From: JACMMS01 sp043758775
Lineage (GTDB): Bacteria; Pseudomonadota; Gammaproteobacteria; Burkholderiales; Methylophilaceae
Reading direction: 5' to 3'
Length of the DNA stretch: 64,000 nucleotides
Assembly (NCBI GenBank): GCA_043758775.1
Contig: JAYVMU010000026.1
Coordinates: 29,541 to 93,540 of the forward strand
The notes under the pieces: generated by a model
Seen by the model: only the letters and a program-made list of their open reading frames with translations
Databases searched by the model: none
What the model was told of the DNA's origin: nothing
Shown here: positions 43,572 through 53,161 of the stretch, in pieces
Layout of the letters: each line of letters starts with the position of its first letter
Position numbering within the stretch: the first letter of the stretch is position 1
Translations under genes and position numbers: made by a program

Positions 43572-45707
43572 ATGATAAATGTTGACAATTACAGACTCAT
43601 TGCCTTAACGCTTTTATTATCGTCTACTGCTGTACTTGTCAACATTGATGTTGTTAGGCGCCAATTTATTGCAGATAACCATACAAAAAACCGCCTATTT
43701 ATCTTAGGTGCATTGCTTGTAGGCACAGGGTTATTAACGCTACATTTTCTTGATATGCTGGCTATTCCACCTGTTTTAAACATCAATGCTGGCCATTCAA
43801 TATTCTACTTATTAATGTCATGGCTTATCGCAATTTTGATTGGTGGTTTAACCACCTATTACCCTAGCCAAAAAACACTACCAATGAGTTCCTTGCTAAT
43901 CGGCAGTAGCTTGTGCAGTCTGGGTGGTTACAGCATGTACTATTTCAGCATTCAAGGCTTACAAATAGCGCCTGACATTGTATTTAATCCCAAGCTAGGT
44001 GTTATAGCATTCTTTGTTGGCACTGCATTTGCCGCGCTCTATCTGATGGTATTGTTCTGGCTTAAAAACTATACGCACGGCCGTACCACGAGTACTAAAA
44101 TACTATTCTCATTACTGACGGCATTTGGTCTTACTGGTATGCATATCGCTTACAACACAACAGTCAGGGTCGCGCCTAATGCATCAAGCCTCAGTCATAC
44201 TATACCGGAAACTACTTTATTAGGCATAGCAGTAGCTTTAGCCTGCATCTGCCTGTTTTGTGTTGCCTTTATTATTACCATTTTTTACGATAAGTTTAAC
44301 CAGACTAGTTTTAGTTTTAATCGTATAAAAATAGATAGCAATCACGAATTAAGCAAGCTAGCCATGATAGATCCATTGACCAAATTACCTAATCGGCGTG
44401 CGCTAGAACATAACTTAGAGGCGGGTGCTAGACGTTGTTTACGTACAAGTTCATCCATGGCATTAGCCTTTATCGATTTAGATAACTTTAAGCCAATTAA
44501 TGATAATTACGGGCATCAAGTTGGCGATGAACTGCTCATCAATGTTGCTAACCGCTTGAATTCTGCAGTACGTAACTGTGATGTAGTCACGCGCATTGGC
44601 GGCGATGAGTTTGTCGCACTCATTGAAGATATTCAATCTAGTGAAGATATCGTGCCCATCTTAGAACGTATTGTGCATTCAATTAATGAGTCATTTCTTG
44701 TTAAACAGCATCAACTGTTTATTTCAGCCTCGGTAGGTGTGGCAGTTTATCCTAAAGACGGTAATTTGGAGCAACTCATCAGCTGTGCTGATGCTGCTAT
44801 GTATCGCGCCAAATCAGACGGCAAGAATCAGTTTAAATTTTTTAATGCCGAAATTGAGCTTGCTTCTGATCATATGCGAGAAATGCAGAAAGATCTTAAA
44901 AGCGCATTAGCTAATAATGAATTCACTCTACAATTTCAGTTAAAAATTGATAGCACTACCCAAGCACCTGTTGGTGCAGAAGCACTAATACGCTGGAATC
45001 ATCCAACTAAAGGCTTGATTTCACCAAACTCATTTATTCAAGAAGCAGAGCGCTCTGGTTTGATTGGCCAAATTAATAACTGGGTACTTGAAGAAACCTG
45101 TCGCACGCTTCATCGCATGCGTTTACATGGCATTATGCTTGGTATTTCAGTTAATCTATCCTCGCAACAATTCCGCAACCTCAAATTGGCGGAAGAAATT
45201 AAAGCCCTGTTAACTAGATTTGAGTTGCCTACAAGTAGTATTATTTTTGAAGTTAGTGAAGCTTCTGCGACCAAAAATCCAGAGCTATTTGGCACATTAC
45301 TTGCCAGTTTTAAAGCGGTAGGCCTTAGAGTTGCGATTGATAATTTTGGTGCAAACCCATTTAATTTGGCTTATTTAAAAAATCTAGAAATCACCGAGCT
45401 CAAACTAGATAAACTATTTATTGCCGATGTTAGTAGCAATAATGAGACACTAGCGATTGTAGAGGCCGTGATTAAATTAGCACACGCCTTGCAACTCAGC
45501 GTCACCGCCGAAGGTGTAGAAACTGAGGGGCAACGCAAAGTATTGGCTAGGTTAGGCTGCGATCAAATGCAAGGTTATTTATTCTCACGTCCACTTGCGG
45601 AAATAAAATTAGTAGAGATGCTAAAGCAACCGGATTCTGGGTTTGTTGCCGATGACGGTTTGTTTGTTAAAGACTATCTACGCACTATTAACAATTCTCA
45701 GGAATAA
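43572..45707 (+). CDS. Membrane GGDEF-EAL protein with MHYT-like sensor
   Basis: The 711-residue protein has about seven hydrophobic segments (~8-238) with three degenerate MHYT-like repeats (LHFLDML near 57, SMYYFS near 121, MHIAYN near 190). A GGDEF domain follows (~262-425) with GGDEF at 343-347 and an allosteric I-site RNCD at 334-337, so it looks like an active diguanylate cyclase with product inhibition. The EAL domain (~440-690) keeps EAL 470-472, FEVSE and AEGVET but has Asp590-Asn591 where active enzymes have Asp-Asp. Phosphodiesterase activity may therefore be lost. No partner gene is adjacent. Confidence 0.92.
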   Translation: MINVDNYRLIALTLLLSSTAVLVNIDVVRRQFIADNHTKNRLFILGALLVGTGLLTLHFLDMLAIPPVLNINAGHSIFYLLMSWLIAILIGGLTTYYPSQKTLPMSSLLIGSSLCSLGGYSMYYFSIQGLQIAPDIVFNPKLGVIAFFVGTAFAALYLMVLFWLKNYTHGRTTSTKILFSLLTAFGLTGMHIAYNTTVRVAPNASSLSHTIPETTLLGIAVALACICLFCVAFIITIFYDKFNQTSFSFNRIKIDSNHELSKLAMIDPLTKLPNRRALEHNLEAGARRCLRTSSSMALAFIDLDNFKPINDNYGHQVGDELLINVANRLNSAVRNCDVVTRIGGDEFVALIEDIQSSEDIVPILERIVHSINESFLVKQHQLFISASVGVAVYPKDGNLEQLISCADAAMYRAKSDGKNQFKFFNAEIELASDHMREMQKDLKSALANNEFTLQFQLKIDSTTQAPVGAEALIRWNHPTKGLISPNSFIQEAERSGLIGQINNWVLEETCRTLHRMRLHGIMLGISVNLSSQQFRNLKLAEEIKALLTRFELPTSSIIFEVSEASATKNPELFGTLLASFKAVGLRVAIDNFGANPFNLAYLKNLEITELKLDKLFIADVSSNNETLAIVEAVIKLAHALQLSVTAEGVETEGQRKVLARLGCDQMQGYLFSRPLAEIKLVEMLKQPDSGFVADDGLFVKDYLRTINNSQE

Positions 45708-45809
45708 CCATATCATCCTGACAATATACTTAACCGATATGGCTTAGTTGATATTAGCGCAACACCGCTGCTACTGTTAAAATGCTTATTTAACTTATGA
45801 CACACAGCG

Positions 45810-46160
45810 ATGAAACTTTACGGCATCCCCAATTGCAGCACAGTGAAAAAAGCCCGTGATTGGCTATCGGCCAACAATATCGCCTACGAATTTCATGACT
45901 TTAAAAAGCACGGTATTGATAGCACAACACTGACTAACTGGCTTGCACAAATTCCGCATGATAAACTGATTAACCGCGCTGGGCTTACTTGGCGTGGCTT
46001 AAACGATGCAGCCAAAGCCGCAGTGATTGATAACGACTCCGCTATCCTCTTAATGCAAGACAAAACCTCAGTGATTAAACGCCCTGTTTTAGTCAAAGAT
46101 AACCAGATTTTTAGCGTAGGATTTGATGAAACCACCTACCAAAAGTTATTAAGCAAGTGA
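45810..46160 (+). CDS. yffB: ArsC/Spx-fold protein YffB
   Basis: The 116-residue protein has the ArsC-like thioredoxin fold: YGIPNCSTVKKARDWL holds a single N-terminal Cys (residue 9), then FHDFKKHG and the C-terminal IKRPVLVKDNQIFSVGFD. It lacks the second Cys and the arginine set of arsenate reductases, so it belongs to the YffB/Spx-like group of unknown role. It lies 9 bases before dapE, the same neighbourhood as yffB-dapE in E. coli. True ArsC is at 30274. Confidence 0.92.
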   Translation: MKLYGIPNCSTVKKARDWLSANNIAYEFHDFKKHGIDSTTLTNWLAQIPHDKLINRAGLTWRGLNDAAKAAVIDNDSAILLMQDKTSVIKRPVLVKDNQIFSVGFDETTYQKLLSK

Positions 46161-46169
46161 GCATAAACC

Positions 46170-47312
46170 ATGAATACCACGACTGAAAATATAGCATTAG
46201 CTTTGGCGATTGACCTGTTAAGTCGCCAGTCTAATACACCGCTGGATGCAGGCTGCCAAGAGTTAATGATTTCTCGCCTAGAGCCATTAGGCTTCAAAAT
46301 TGAGCGCATGCGCTTTGGTGATGTGGATAACTTATATGCACGCCGCGGCACTACAGGGCCATTGTTAGTTTTTGCAGGCCATACCGATGTAGTGCCAACT
46401 GGTCCAGTAGAAAAATGGCATACGCCACCATTTGAACCAACGATAAAAGATGGCATGCTCTACGCACGTGGCGCAGCAGACATGAAAACTTCATGTGCCG
46501 CTTTTATCACGGCGATTGAAGACTTTATCGAACTGCATCCGAATCACCCAGGCTCTATCGGCTTGCTGATTACGTCAGATGAAGAGGGTATTGCCGTCAA
46601 CGGCACAATCAAAGTAGTTAAAGTGCTGCAAGCACGCGGCGAGCTCATTGATTACTGTATCGTAGGAGAACCTACCAGCAATAAAGTAGTGGGTGACATG
46701 ATTAAAAATGGTAGGCGTGGCTCACTCTCAGGCAAACTGACAGTAAAAGGCATACAAGGCCATATTGCTTATCCGCATTTAGTTAAAAATCCTATCCACA
46801 TGGTTGCCCCAGCGATTAAAGACATGGTGGAAACGGTGTGGGATACCGGCAATGAATATTTTCCACCAACCAGCTGGCAAATCAGTAATATGAATGGCGG
46901 CACAGGCGCGACCAACGTGGTACCTGGCGAAGTTGAGATTTTATTCAATTTCAGATTTTGTACTGCCAGCACCGAAGCCAACTTAAAATCACGCACGCTT
47001 GCCATTTTAGACAAGCATGCGCTGGATTACGATTTAGAATGGGAATACTCACCGCCTTACATCACGCCGCGCGGTAATTTAGTAGAGGCCATCACGGCCG
47101 CCATACAACAGTCTTACGGCGTAACGCCAGAGCTTTCCACGACTGGCGGCACATCAGATGGCCGTTTTATTGCCGATATCTGCAAACAAGTCATTGAGTT
47201 TGGCCCATTAAACGCAACGATTCATAAACTGAATGAGTGTGTTGCTGTGGCCGATATAGAGCCGCTCAAGGACACTTATCGCATAACGCTAGAAAAACTA
47301 CTACTAGCTTAA
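46170..47312 (+). CDS. dapE: Succinyl-diaminopimelate desuccinylase DapE
   Basis: The 380-residue M20 zinc hydrolase removes succinate from N-succinyl-LL-diaminopimelate in lysine and murein precursor synthesis. Motifs: FAGHTDVVPTG (zinc His), GAADMKTSCAAF (bridging Asp), SDEEG (catalytic Glu), the dimerisation insert GRRGSLSGKLTVKGIQGH, and the late FGPLNATIHKLNE (zinc His). Length matches E. coli DapE (375). It lies between yffB and prmB on the plus strand. Confidence 0.97.
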   Translation: MNTTTENIALALAIDLLSRQSNTPLDAGCQELMISRLEPLGFKIERMRFGDVDNLYARRGTTGPLLVFAGHTDVVPTGPVEKWHTPPFEPTIKDGMLYARGAADMKTSCAAFITAIEDFIELHPNHPGSIGLLITSDEEGIAVNGTIKVVKVLQARGELIDYCIVGEPTSNKVVGDMIKNGRRGSLSGKLTVKGIQGHIAYPHLVKNPIHMVAPAIKDMVETVWDTGNEYFPPTSWQISNMNGGTGATNVVPGEVEILFNFRFCTASTEANLKSRTLAILDKHALDYDLEWEYSPPYITPRGNLVEAITAAIQQSYGVTPELSTTGGTSDGRFIADICKQVIEFGPLNATIHKLNECVAVADIEPLKDTYRITLEKLLLA

Positions 47313-47346
47313 CCGTGCATAATAATTAATTGAAAAAATAAAAATC

Positions 47347-48255
47347 ATGAATGACTACCCGCGTTTAACCGAAGAGCTTTTTACCATCCGCGATTGGCTA
47401 CGTTTTACCGTCAGTCGTTTTGAAGAATCTGAAATTTTCTTTGGTCACGGCACCGATAATAGTTATGACGAAGCAGTATGGCTCATCATGAGCGCGTTAC
47501 ATTTACCATTGGATACAACAGAAAACTTTTTGGATGCGCGCATCACCGCGCTAGAACGCCAACACCTAAGCAGTTTGATTGAACGCCGCATTACGGACCG
47601 TACACCAACGGCTTATTTGCTACACGAAGCATGGCTACAAGGCTTTAAGTTTTACGTGGATGAGCGTGTGATTGTGCCGCGTTCTTTCATTGCCGAGCTA
47701 CTACAAAACAACTTACATCCCTGGATTGAATTTCCAGAGATGATAGAAAGCGCTGCTGATATTTGTACCGGTAGCGGTTGCCTGGGCGTTCTGCTGGCTA
47801 ATAGCTTCCCTAACGCGGCGATTGATATAATTGATATATCACCAGATGCAATTGCCGTGGCCAATATCAATATTGCTAACTATGGTTTGCAAGAACAAAT
47901 TACCGCAATTGAATCTGATATGTTTACTGCGCTTAAAGGCAGAACTTACGATTTAATTATCAGCAACCCACCCTATGTAGACGCTCCGAGCATGGCGCAG
48001 TTACCAATAGAGTATCAACGCGAACCTCAGCTTGCCTTGGGTAGCGGCCATGATGGCTTGGATCATACGCACACGATTTTACGTGAAGCCGCTAAGCACT
48101 TAAATGATGACGGCATATTAATAGTAGAAATTGGTCACAACCGCGATGCGTTGCTAGAAGCCTACCCTGATGTGCAGTTTGTCTGGCTAGAAGTCAGCTC
48201 TGGTGATGAGTTTGTGTTCTTGCTGTCTAAAAGACAGTTACTAAATCTGCAATAA
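47347..48255 (+). CDS. prmB: Ribosomal protein L3 glutamine methyltransferase PrmB
   Basis: The 302-residue enzyme methylates a glutamine of ribosomal protein L3. It has the PrmB-type N-terminus (LFTIRDWLRFTVSRFEES), the SAM-binding block ADICTGSGCLGVLLA near residue 137, and the NPPY motif in SNPPYVDAPSMAQLP near 202. The DAPSM variant after NPPY separates PrmB from PrmC. Length matches E. coli PrmB (310). It is convergent with rluB. Confidence 0.95.
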   Translation: MNDYPRLTEELFTIRDWLRFTVSRFEESEIFFGHGTDNSYDEAVWLIMSALHLPLDTTENFLDARITALERQHLSSLIERRITDRTPTAYLLHEAWLQGFKFYVDERVIVPRSFIAELLQNNLHPWIEFPEMIESAADICTGSGCLGVLLANSFPNAAIDIIDISPDAIAVANINIANYGLQEQITAIESDMFTALKGRTYDLIISNPPYVDAPSMAQLPIEYQREPQLALGSGHDGLDHTHTILREAAKHLNDDGILIVEIGHNRDALLEAYPDVQFVWLEVSSGDEFVFLLSKRQLLNLQ

Positions 48256-48282
48256 CTAAGCTATAGACTCAAATAAATTTAA

Positions 48283-48310
48283 CAAGACCGATGATGTATC
48301 ATCAGTCTTG
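48283..48310. terminator. Hairpin between convergent prmB and rluB
   Basis: CAAGACCGATGA (48283-48294) pairs with TCATCAGTCTTG (48299-48310) around a TGTA loop with one mismatch. There is no strong T run, so a Rho-dependent or shared terminator role is likely but not certain. Confidence 0.55.
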
Positions 48311-48318
48311 CATAAGTT

Positions 48319-49629
48319 CTAGCGTTTGGCTTTAGGCTTGGCAGCGGGAATATCACTGGCCTGTCTGATGCGTTTATTCGGATTCTTTTTAGGGCCAACT
48401 GACTTTCTTGGTCTAGCATCTCCGCCACGACCAGTTCTAGATGAATCTCCTGCGGCCACAGCTATATCCGAAGTTTGTCTATCTGAAGCATGTCTATCAA
48501 CTGAGTTGCTGCCGCGTGGTTTGCGTTCAGTACCTGTCAGGCGTTCAGCTAAACTAGGGCCTGCACCACGTCGCGCATTCCCTCTTGAACCACGCTCGGC
48601 TTCACTATCTTTTTTAGGCGCATTGCGCTGCTCGTAACTGGTACGCTCTGCCACTTCAGCCTCAACGCCAGCCAGACGTTGTTGTGCCTGTTTGCTTAAT
48701 TTAGGTGTAAATGGCGCGGCCGCTTTCTCAATCTCACGCGCGCTACGTTGGCGCAACGGCACTCTTGGTGCCTCTAAACCCGCCCACTCCAGTAAATTAA
48801 TGACTTCTTTGGGCTCCAGCTCCATCATCATGCCGCGTTTGATACGTGGCGGTAAATTGATTGGGCCAAATCGTACACGCATCAAACGGCTGACCGGCAA
48901 TTGAAATGCCTCAAACAGCCTGCGCACTTCGCGATTTCTGCCTTCACGTAAAATGACCTGATACCAATGATTTGAGCCTTCACCACCTTGCGGTGAAATA
49001 TGGTCAAAATTCGCTGGGCCATCTTCCAGCTCAATGCCTTCTTTTAACTGCAACATCTGACCTTCGGTCAATTCGCCAAAAATACGCACCGCATACTCAC
49101 GCTCAACTTCATAACGTGGGTGCATAAAACGGTTAGCGAGTTCGCCAGAAGTAGTAAACAATAACAGTCCTGATGTGTTGATATCCAGGCGACCGATGGC
49201 AATCCATTTTGCGCCTTTTACCCGCGGCAGTTTATCAAATACACTCGCACGTTTTTCAGGGTCATCCTGGCTGACGATTTCACCTTCTGGTTTATGATAA
49301 ATCAAGACTTTGGCCAGTTCCGCCTCAAACGGCAGATGCACTGGGCGACTATCCAAGCGCACGACATCATTAGCTGTTACGCCGGCACCTACAGCAGCCA
49401 CTACACCGTTAATGGTAATGCGGCCACTGGCAATGAGCGCCTCCATATCACGCCGTGAACCTAAGCCTGCTAGCGCTAGCAGCTTGTGTAAACGTTGCGT
49501 AGGTAGTGCTGGCGCGTCTGGATCCAAATTTAAATCAGAGCCCAGCTTAGTAAAGCTGCTAGTCGGGCGTTTAACTGGAGTTTTGATGCCGCGCTGCGGG
49601 TCACGCTGCTGCTTAAAGGGACGAGCCAT
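48319..49629 (-). CDS. rluB: 23S rRNA pseudouridine-2605 synthase RluB
   Basis: I chose ATG 49629 (436 residues, starting MARPFKQQRD); a TTG at 49677 would add 16 residues. An S4 RNA-binding domain (~45-100: RLHKLLALAGLGSRRDMEALI) precedes the catalytic RsuA-type domain with GRLDINTSGLLLFTTS (catalytic Asp, near residue 149), and REGRNREVRRLFEA near 227. A ~130-residue basic, low-complexity tail (Arg/Ala/Ser/Lys) follows, longer than in E. coli RluB (291 residues in all). The enzyme modifies U2605 of 23S rRNA. Confidence 0.93.
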   Translation of the reverse strand: MARPFKQQRDPQRGIKTPVKRPTSSFTKLGSDLNLDPDAPALPTQRLHKLLALAGLGSRRDMEALIASGRITINGVVAAVGAGVTANDVVRLDSRPVHLPFEAELAKVLIYHKPEGEIVSQDDPEKRASVFDKLPRVKGAKWIAIGRLDINTSGLLLFTTSGELANRFMHPRYEVEREYAVRIFGELTEGQMLQLKEGIELEDGPANFDHISPQGGEGSNHWYQVILREGRNREVRRLFEAFQLPVSRLMRVRFGPINLPPRIKRGMMMELEPKEVINLLEWAGLEAPRVPLRQRSAREIEKAAAPFTPKLSKQAQQRLAGVEAEVAERTSYEQRNAPKKDSEAERGSRGNARRGAGPSLAERLTGTERKPRGSNSVDRHASDRQTSDIAVAAGDSSRTGRGGDARPRKSVGPKKNPNKRIRQASDIPAAKPKAKR

Positions 49630-49731
49630 GATATGTGCATTCTTAAATAAGAGTTCAATTTTACCACTTATACTCAATTAGCTATAGAAAACGCTACACG
49701 CCATCATTTTTAAACCTGTAATTATTTACAA

Positions 49732-50295
49732 TTACAAATCCAGTTGCATTTCTGGATGAATAAAGTCATCCATCGCCGGCAACTCGCTTAATGAACGCAA
49801 ATTGAAATCATCCAAAAAGTGTTTGGTAGTGGCATATAACGAGGGCCGACCTGGCACGTCGCGCTGGCCGATGATATCGATCCAATCGCGTTCTTGCAGT
49901 TGACGGATGCTATTGGGATTAACCGCTACACCGCGAATTCCTTCAATGTCACCACGAGTCACAGGTTGACGATAAGCAATGATCGCCAGTGTTTCCATTG
50001 TGGCACGTGAGTATTTCTGCTGTTTTTCTGGGTTTAAACGTGCAAGAAAAGGCGCATATTGCTCACGTGCTTGAAAGCGATAGCCGCTAGCAACTTGCAC
50101 CAGTTCCATGGTAGGTTTCTGAGAATCTGGTGCCCATTCCGCTTTCAACTCATCCAATAACATACGCAAAGTAGCACGCTCCATACGCTCTGCAAATAAA
50201 CGTAATAAATCATCTAACGATAATGGTTCACCCGCCGTTAGCAGCGCCACTTCTAATACCTGCTTCATTTCTGCGATACTTTTAGGCTCGCTCAT
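49732..50295 (-). CDS. scpB: Segregation and condensation protein ScpB
   Basis: The 187-residue protein has two winged-helix domains: LLTAGEPLSLDDLLRLFA at the start, and ETLAIIAYRQPVTRGDIEGIRGV near residue 103 followed by DVPGRPSLYATTKHFLDDF. ScpB binds ScpA and Smc in the condensin complex that compacts chromosomes. The start lies three bases after the scpA stop. smc is not in the window. The rluB gene follows downstream, an order seen in many bacteria. Confidence 0.95.
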   Translation of the reverse strand: MSEPKSIAEMKQVLEVALLTAGEPLSLDDLLRLFAERMERATLRMLLDELKAEWAPDSQKPTMELVQVASGYRFQAREQYAPFLARLNPEKQQKYSRATMETLAIIAYRQPVTRGDIEGIRGVAVNPNSIRQLQERDWIDIIGQRDVPGRPSLYATTKHFLDDFNLRSLSELPAMDDFIHPEMQLDL

Positions 50296-50298
50296 CGC

Positions 50299-51114
50299 TT
50301 ACTTTTCAGTACCCACTTGCAAATAAATTGGCGTAAAAGCTGCTTGCTGAGTAATGCGCAACAAGCCCTCACGTGCCAATTCCAATATAGCTAAAAAACA
50401 TACCACTAATTTGGGTATGCCATCATTCACCACATCAAATAATTGTGAAAATTCTACTAATTTTTCATCGCGCAGGCGACGCAAAATAATACTCATATGC
50501 TCACGCACCGAGAGCTCTGCCCGCCCCACTTGATGGTGCTGAAAATGACTAGCGCGTCTGAGTACGTTTTTCCAAGCTTCCGTTAAATCATCTAACGATA
50601 CTTGCGGCGGTTCAATTTGGCTTAGTTGCTGATAATACGCTTGCGCCACTAGGATGTCGCGCCCCACTTGTGGCAAATCATCTAGCTGCTGTGCTGCAAG
50701 CTTAATCGCTTCATATTCCATCAAGCGCCGCACCAACTCGGCACGTGGGTCATCTTCAGTCTCAATGTCGCTGGGCTTCGGTAGCAGCATACGCGATTTA
50801 ATCTCAATCAGCATAGCTGACATGAGTAAGTAATCGCCCGCAAGCTCCAGCTTGATCGCCTGCATTTTCTCCACATACGCCATGTATTGACGCGTCAGCT
50901 CTGCCATTTGGATATTCAGAATATCCAAATTATGTTTACGAATTAAGTACAGGAGTAAATCGAGCGGACCTTCAAAAGCCTCAAGGTAGACAGCGAGCGC
51001 ATCTGGAGGAATGTATAAATCAAATGGTAATTCGACGAGTAACTCACCATGAATGCGCGCTTCAATATGATGCTTGGGGGGTTGAAGTTCGCTCTGCACC
51101 TTATCCAACTGCAT
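50299..51114 (-). CDS. scpA: Segregation and condensation protein ScpA
   Basis: The 271-residue kleisin subunit of the Smc-ScpAB condensin has the diagnostic N-terminal block YLEAFEGPLDLLLYLIRKHN near residue 44, the AMLIEIKSRMLLPKP helix that binds the Smc neck, and a C-terminal winged helix (FLAILELAREGLLRITQQ). Length fits the family (240-290). scpB overlaps closely downstream. An SMR transporter gene lies just upstream with five bases between. Confidence 0.95.
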   Translation of the reverse strand: MQLDKVQSELQPPKHHIEARIHGELLVELPFDLYIPPDALAVYLEAFEGPLDLLLYLIRKHNLDILNIQMAELTRQYMAYVEKMQAIKLELAGDYLLMSAMLIEIKSRMLLPKPSDIETEDDPRAELVRRLMEYEAIKLAAQQLDDLPQVGRDILVAQAYYQQLSQIEPPQVSLDDLTEAWKNVLRRASHFQHHQVGRAELSVREHMSIILRRLRDEKLVEFSQLFDVVNDGIPKLVVCFLAILELAREGLLRITQQAAFTPIYLQVGTEK

Positions 51115-51119
51115 GGCAG

Positions 51120-51452
51120 CTAGTGACTGACCGATGTTGAAAATAAATTAATCACAATGACCCCCGATATAATCAGTGCCAAACCCAATATGGCAGGTAA
51201 ATCCAGCGTTTGCTTATAGATTATCCACCCCAACAATGACACCAACACAATACCAACACCAGACCAAATCGCATACATAATGCCTATGGGCAGGACGCGC
51301 AGACTAATAGTCATAAAATAAAAGGCAATGCCATAACCAATCACTACCACCACAGATGGCAGTAATAACGTGAATTCTTTTGATGCTTTAAGCGAAGTGG
51401 TTGCAATCACCTCTGCGACGATTGCGATGCCAATTGCGAGCCAGTGGTTCAT
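51120..51452 (-). CDS. Small multidrug resistance (EmrE-type) transporter
   Basis: The 110-residue protein has four transmembrane helices. The first helix carries the essential Glu (IAIVAEVIATTSLKAS), and the YAIWSGVGIVLVSLLGW block near residue 60 has the family Trp. It exchanges protons for cationic drugs or guanidinium-type compounds; sequence does not tell which. Five bases separate it from scpA and eleven from the VOC gene, so it is embedded in a housekeeping run. Confidence 0.93.
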   Translation of the reverse strand: MNHWLAIGIAIVAEVIATTSLKASKEFTLLLPSVVVVIGYGIAFYFMTISLRVLPIGIMYAIWSGVGIVLVSLLGWIIYKQTLDLPAILGLALIISGVIVINLFSTSVSH

Positions 51453-51463
51453 ATTCTAATTTT

Positions 51464-51829
51464 CTATTTAACTTCTGATAATTTGAAATGCGGGTTTTCA
51501 ATAATCCCAAATCGATTACCGAATGGGTCTTTAACTGCAGCCACACGAATACCTTCGCCTACTTCGGTCACGTTTTCCAGCACAGTTGCACCTAAATTTA
51601 TTAGGCGATTAAATTCGGTTTCTGCATTTGCAACACCCCACAAAACCTGCGCCCCGGCAACGCCCACTTCTGCATCAGGAAGCAACCCCAATTCAAAGCC
51701 ACCAACAACAAAGCCCACATAAAACGGCTCATCAAAATACGGCTTGATGCCGAGTACGCTTTCATACCAAGCCTTGGCTGCCGCCAAATTTGAAGCTGGG
51801 TAAATCACTGTGCGCAGCCCAAGAATCAT
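51464..51829 (-). CDS. VOC/glyoxalase-fold protein
   Basis: The 121-residue protein is a single vicinal-oxygen-chelate domain of two beta-alpha-beta-beta-beta units: TVIYPASNLAAAKAWYESVLG at the start, and IRVAAVKDPFGNRFGIIENP at the end. No full glyoxalase metal set is seen, so the substrate, or a role such as antibiotic binding, is unknown. It lies between trpS and the SMR gene on the minus strand. Confidence 0.85.
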   Translation of the reverse strand: MILGLRTVIYPASNLAAAKAWYESVLGIKPYFDEPFYVGFVVGGFELGLLPDAEVGVAGAQVLWGVANAETEFNRLINLGATVLENVTEVGEGIRVAAVKDPFGNRFGIIENPHFKLSEVK

Positions 51830-51846
51830 TAATACATCCTTTTGAT

Positions 51847-53049
51847 TTAGCTGTAATTCAAACCCATGACATCACGTACATCACGCATGGTTTCACGGGC
51901 TAATTTACGCGCTTTTTCGCAACCTTCTGCCACAATGTTTTTCACTAAAATTGGATCTTCCGCATATTGTGCAGCACGTTCTTGAATCGGTTTTAACTCA
52001 GCTAACACGCTGTCAATCACGGGGGTTTTACATTCAATACAGCCTATGCCTGCCGTTTTACAACCATGCTGAACCCATTGTTGCGTTGCTTCATTCGAAT
52101 AAATCTCATGTAACTGCCATACTGGGCATTTAGCTGGATCACCTGGGTCGGTACGCCGTACGCGCGCAGGATCGGTTGGCATAGTTTTGATTTTTTTTGC
52201 CACGCTATCGGCAGATTCACGTAGCGAGATAGTGTTGCTATACGATTTAGACATTTTCTGACCGTCTAAACCTGGCATTTTTGAGGCTGGTGTGAGCTTA
52301 AAATCTGGCTCGACTAAAATAATTTTGCCGCCGCCTTCCAGATAGCCTAATAGGCGTTCTTTATCGCCCATACTCATACCTTGTTGCTCTTCAATCATGG
52401 CTTGTGCGGCTTGCAAGGCTTCCTCATCACCGCTGGTTTGATAGGCATTGCGCATTTCCTCATACAACGCACCGCGTTTGTTACCCAGTTTTTTAATCGC
52501 GGCTTCAGCTTTTTCTTCAAAGCCTTTTTCTTTGCCATAAATGTGATTAAAACGACGGGCGATTTCACGCGTGAATTCAATATGCGGTACTTGATCTTCA
52601 CCCACAGGTACTTGCGTGGCTTTGTAAATTAGAATATCTGCGCTTTGGAGTAGTGGGTAGCCTAAAAAACCATAGGTAGATAAATCCTTGCTGGCTAATT
52701 TTTCTTGTTGGTCTTTATACGTCGGCACACGTTCCAACCAGCTAAGTGGCGTAATCATCGAAAGTAAGGTGTACAGTTCGGCGTGTTCTGGCACACGGCT
52801 TTGAATAAAAATAGTGGCATTTGCAGGGTCAATACCAGCCGCTAGCCAATCAATGACCATTTCCCACACGCTTTCTTCAATGATTTCTGGCGTATCGTAA
52901 TGAGTGGTGAGTGCGTGCCAATCGGCAACAAAAAATAAACATTCATGCTCGTGCTGCAGACGCAGCCAGTTTTTGAGTACGCCGTTATAATGTCCCAGAT
53001 GTAAATTTCCTGTTGGGCGCATGCCCGATAAAACGCGTTCAACCGCCAT
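51847..53049 (-). CDS. trpS: Tryptophanyl-tRNA synthetase TrpS
   Basis: The 400-residue class I synthetase charges tRNA-Trp. The HIGH motif is GNLHLGHYNG near residue 14 and the KMSKS motif is GQKMSKSYSN near 267. It is longer than E. coli TrpS (334) because of an inserted ~65-residue charged segment at ~180-245 (KGFEEKAEAAIKKLGN, then SMGDKERLLGYL). This long form is known in other betaproteobacteria. Cys-rich region near the C-terminus (CKTAGIGCIECKT) is also present. Confidence 0.95.
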   Translation of the reverse strand: MAVERVLSGMRPTGNLHLGHYNGVLKNWLRLQHEHECLFFVADWHALTTHYDTPEIIEESVWEMVIDWLAAGIDPANATIFIQSRVPEHAELYTLLSMITPLSWLERVPTYKDQQEKLASKDLSTYGFLGYPLLQSADILIYKATQVPVGEDQVPHIEFTREIARRFNHIYGKEKGFEEKAEAAIKKLGNKRGALYEEMRNAYQTSGDEEALQAAQAMIEEQQGMSMGDKERLLGYLEGGGKIILVEPDFKLTPASKMPGLDGQKMSKSYSNTISLRESADSVAKKIKTMPTDPARVRRTDPGDPAKCPVWQLHEIYSNEATQQWVQHGCKTAGIGCIECKTPVIDSVLAELKPIQERAAQYAEDPILVKNIVAEGCEKARKLARETMRDVRDVMGLNYS

Positions 53050-53161
53050 AATGTATGAAAAACCTTAAAAGAATTATTACTATTATACAAACAAGTGAGA
53101 TGGTTGGGCTTGTTTAAAGCCGACTAGAAAAGAATAAAGCAAGCTGGAAGTACACAATCTG

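Noticed and set aside
45810..46160. Second arsenate reductase
   Set aside because: It shares the ArsC fold but lacks the arginine set, and the dapE neighbour identifies it as YffB.
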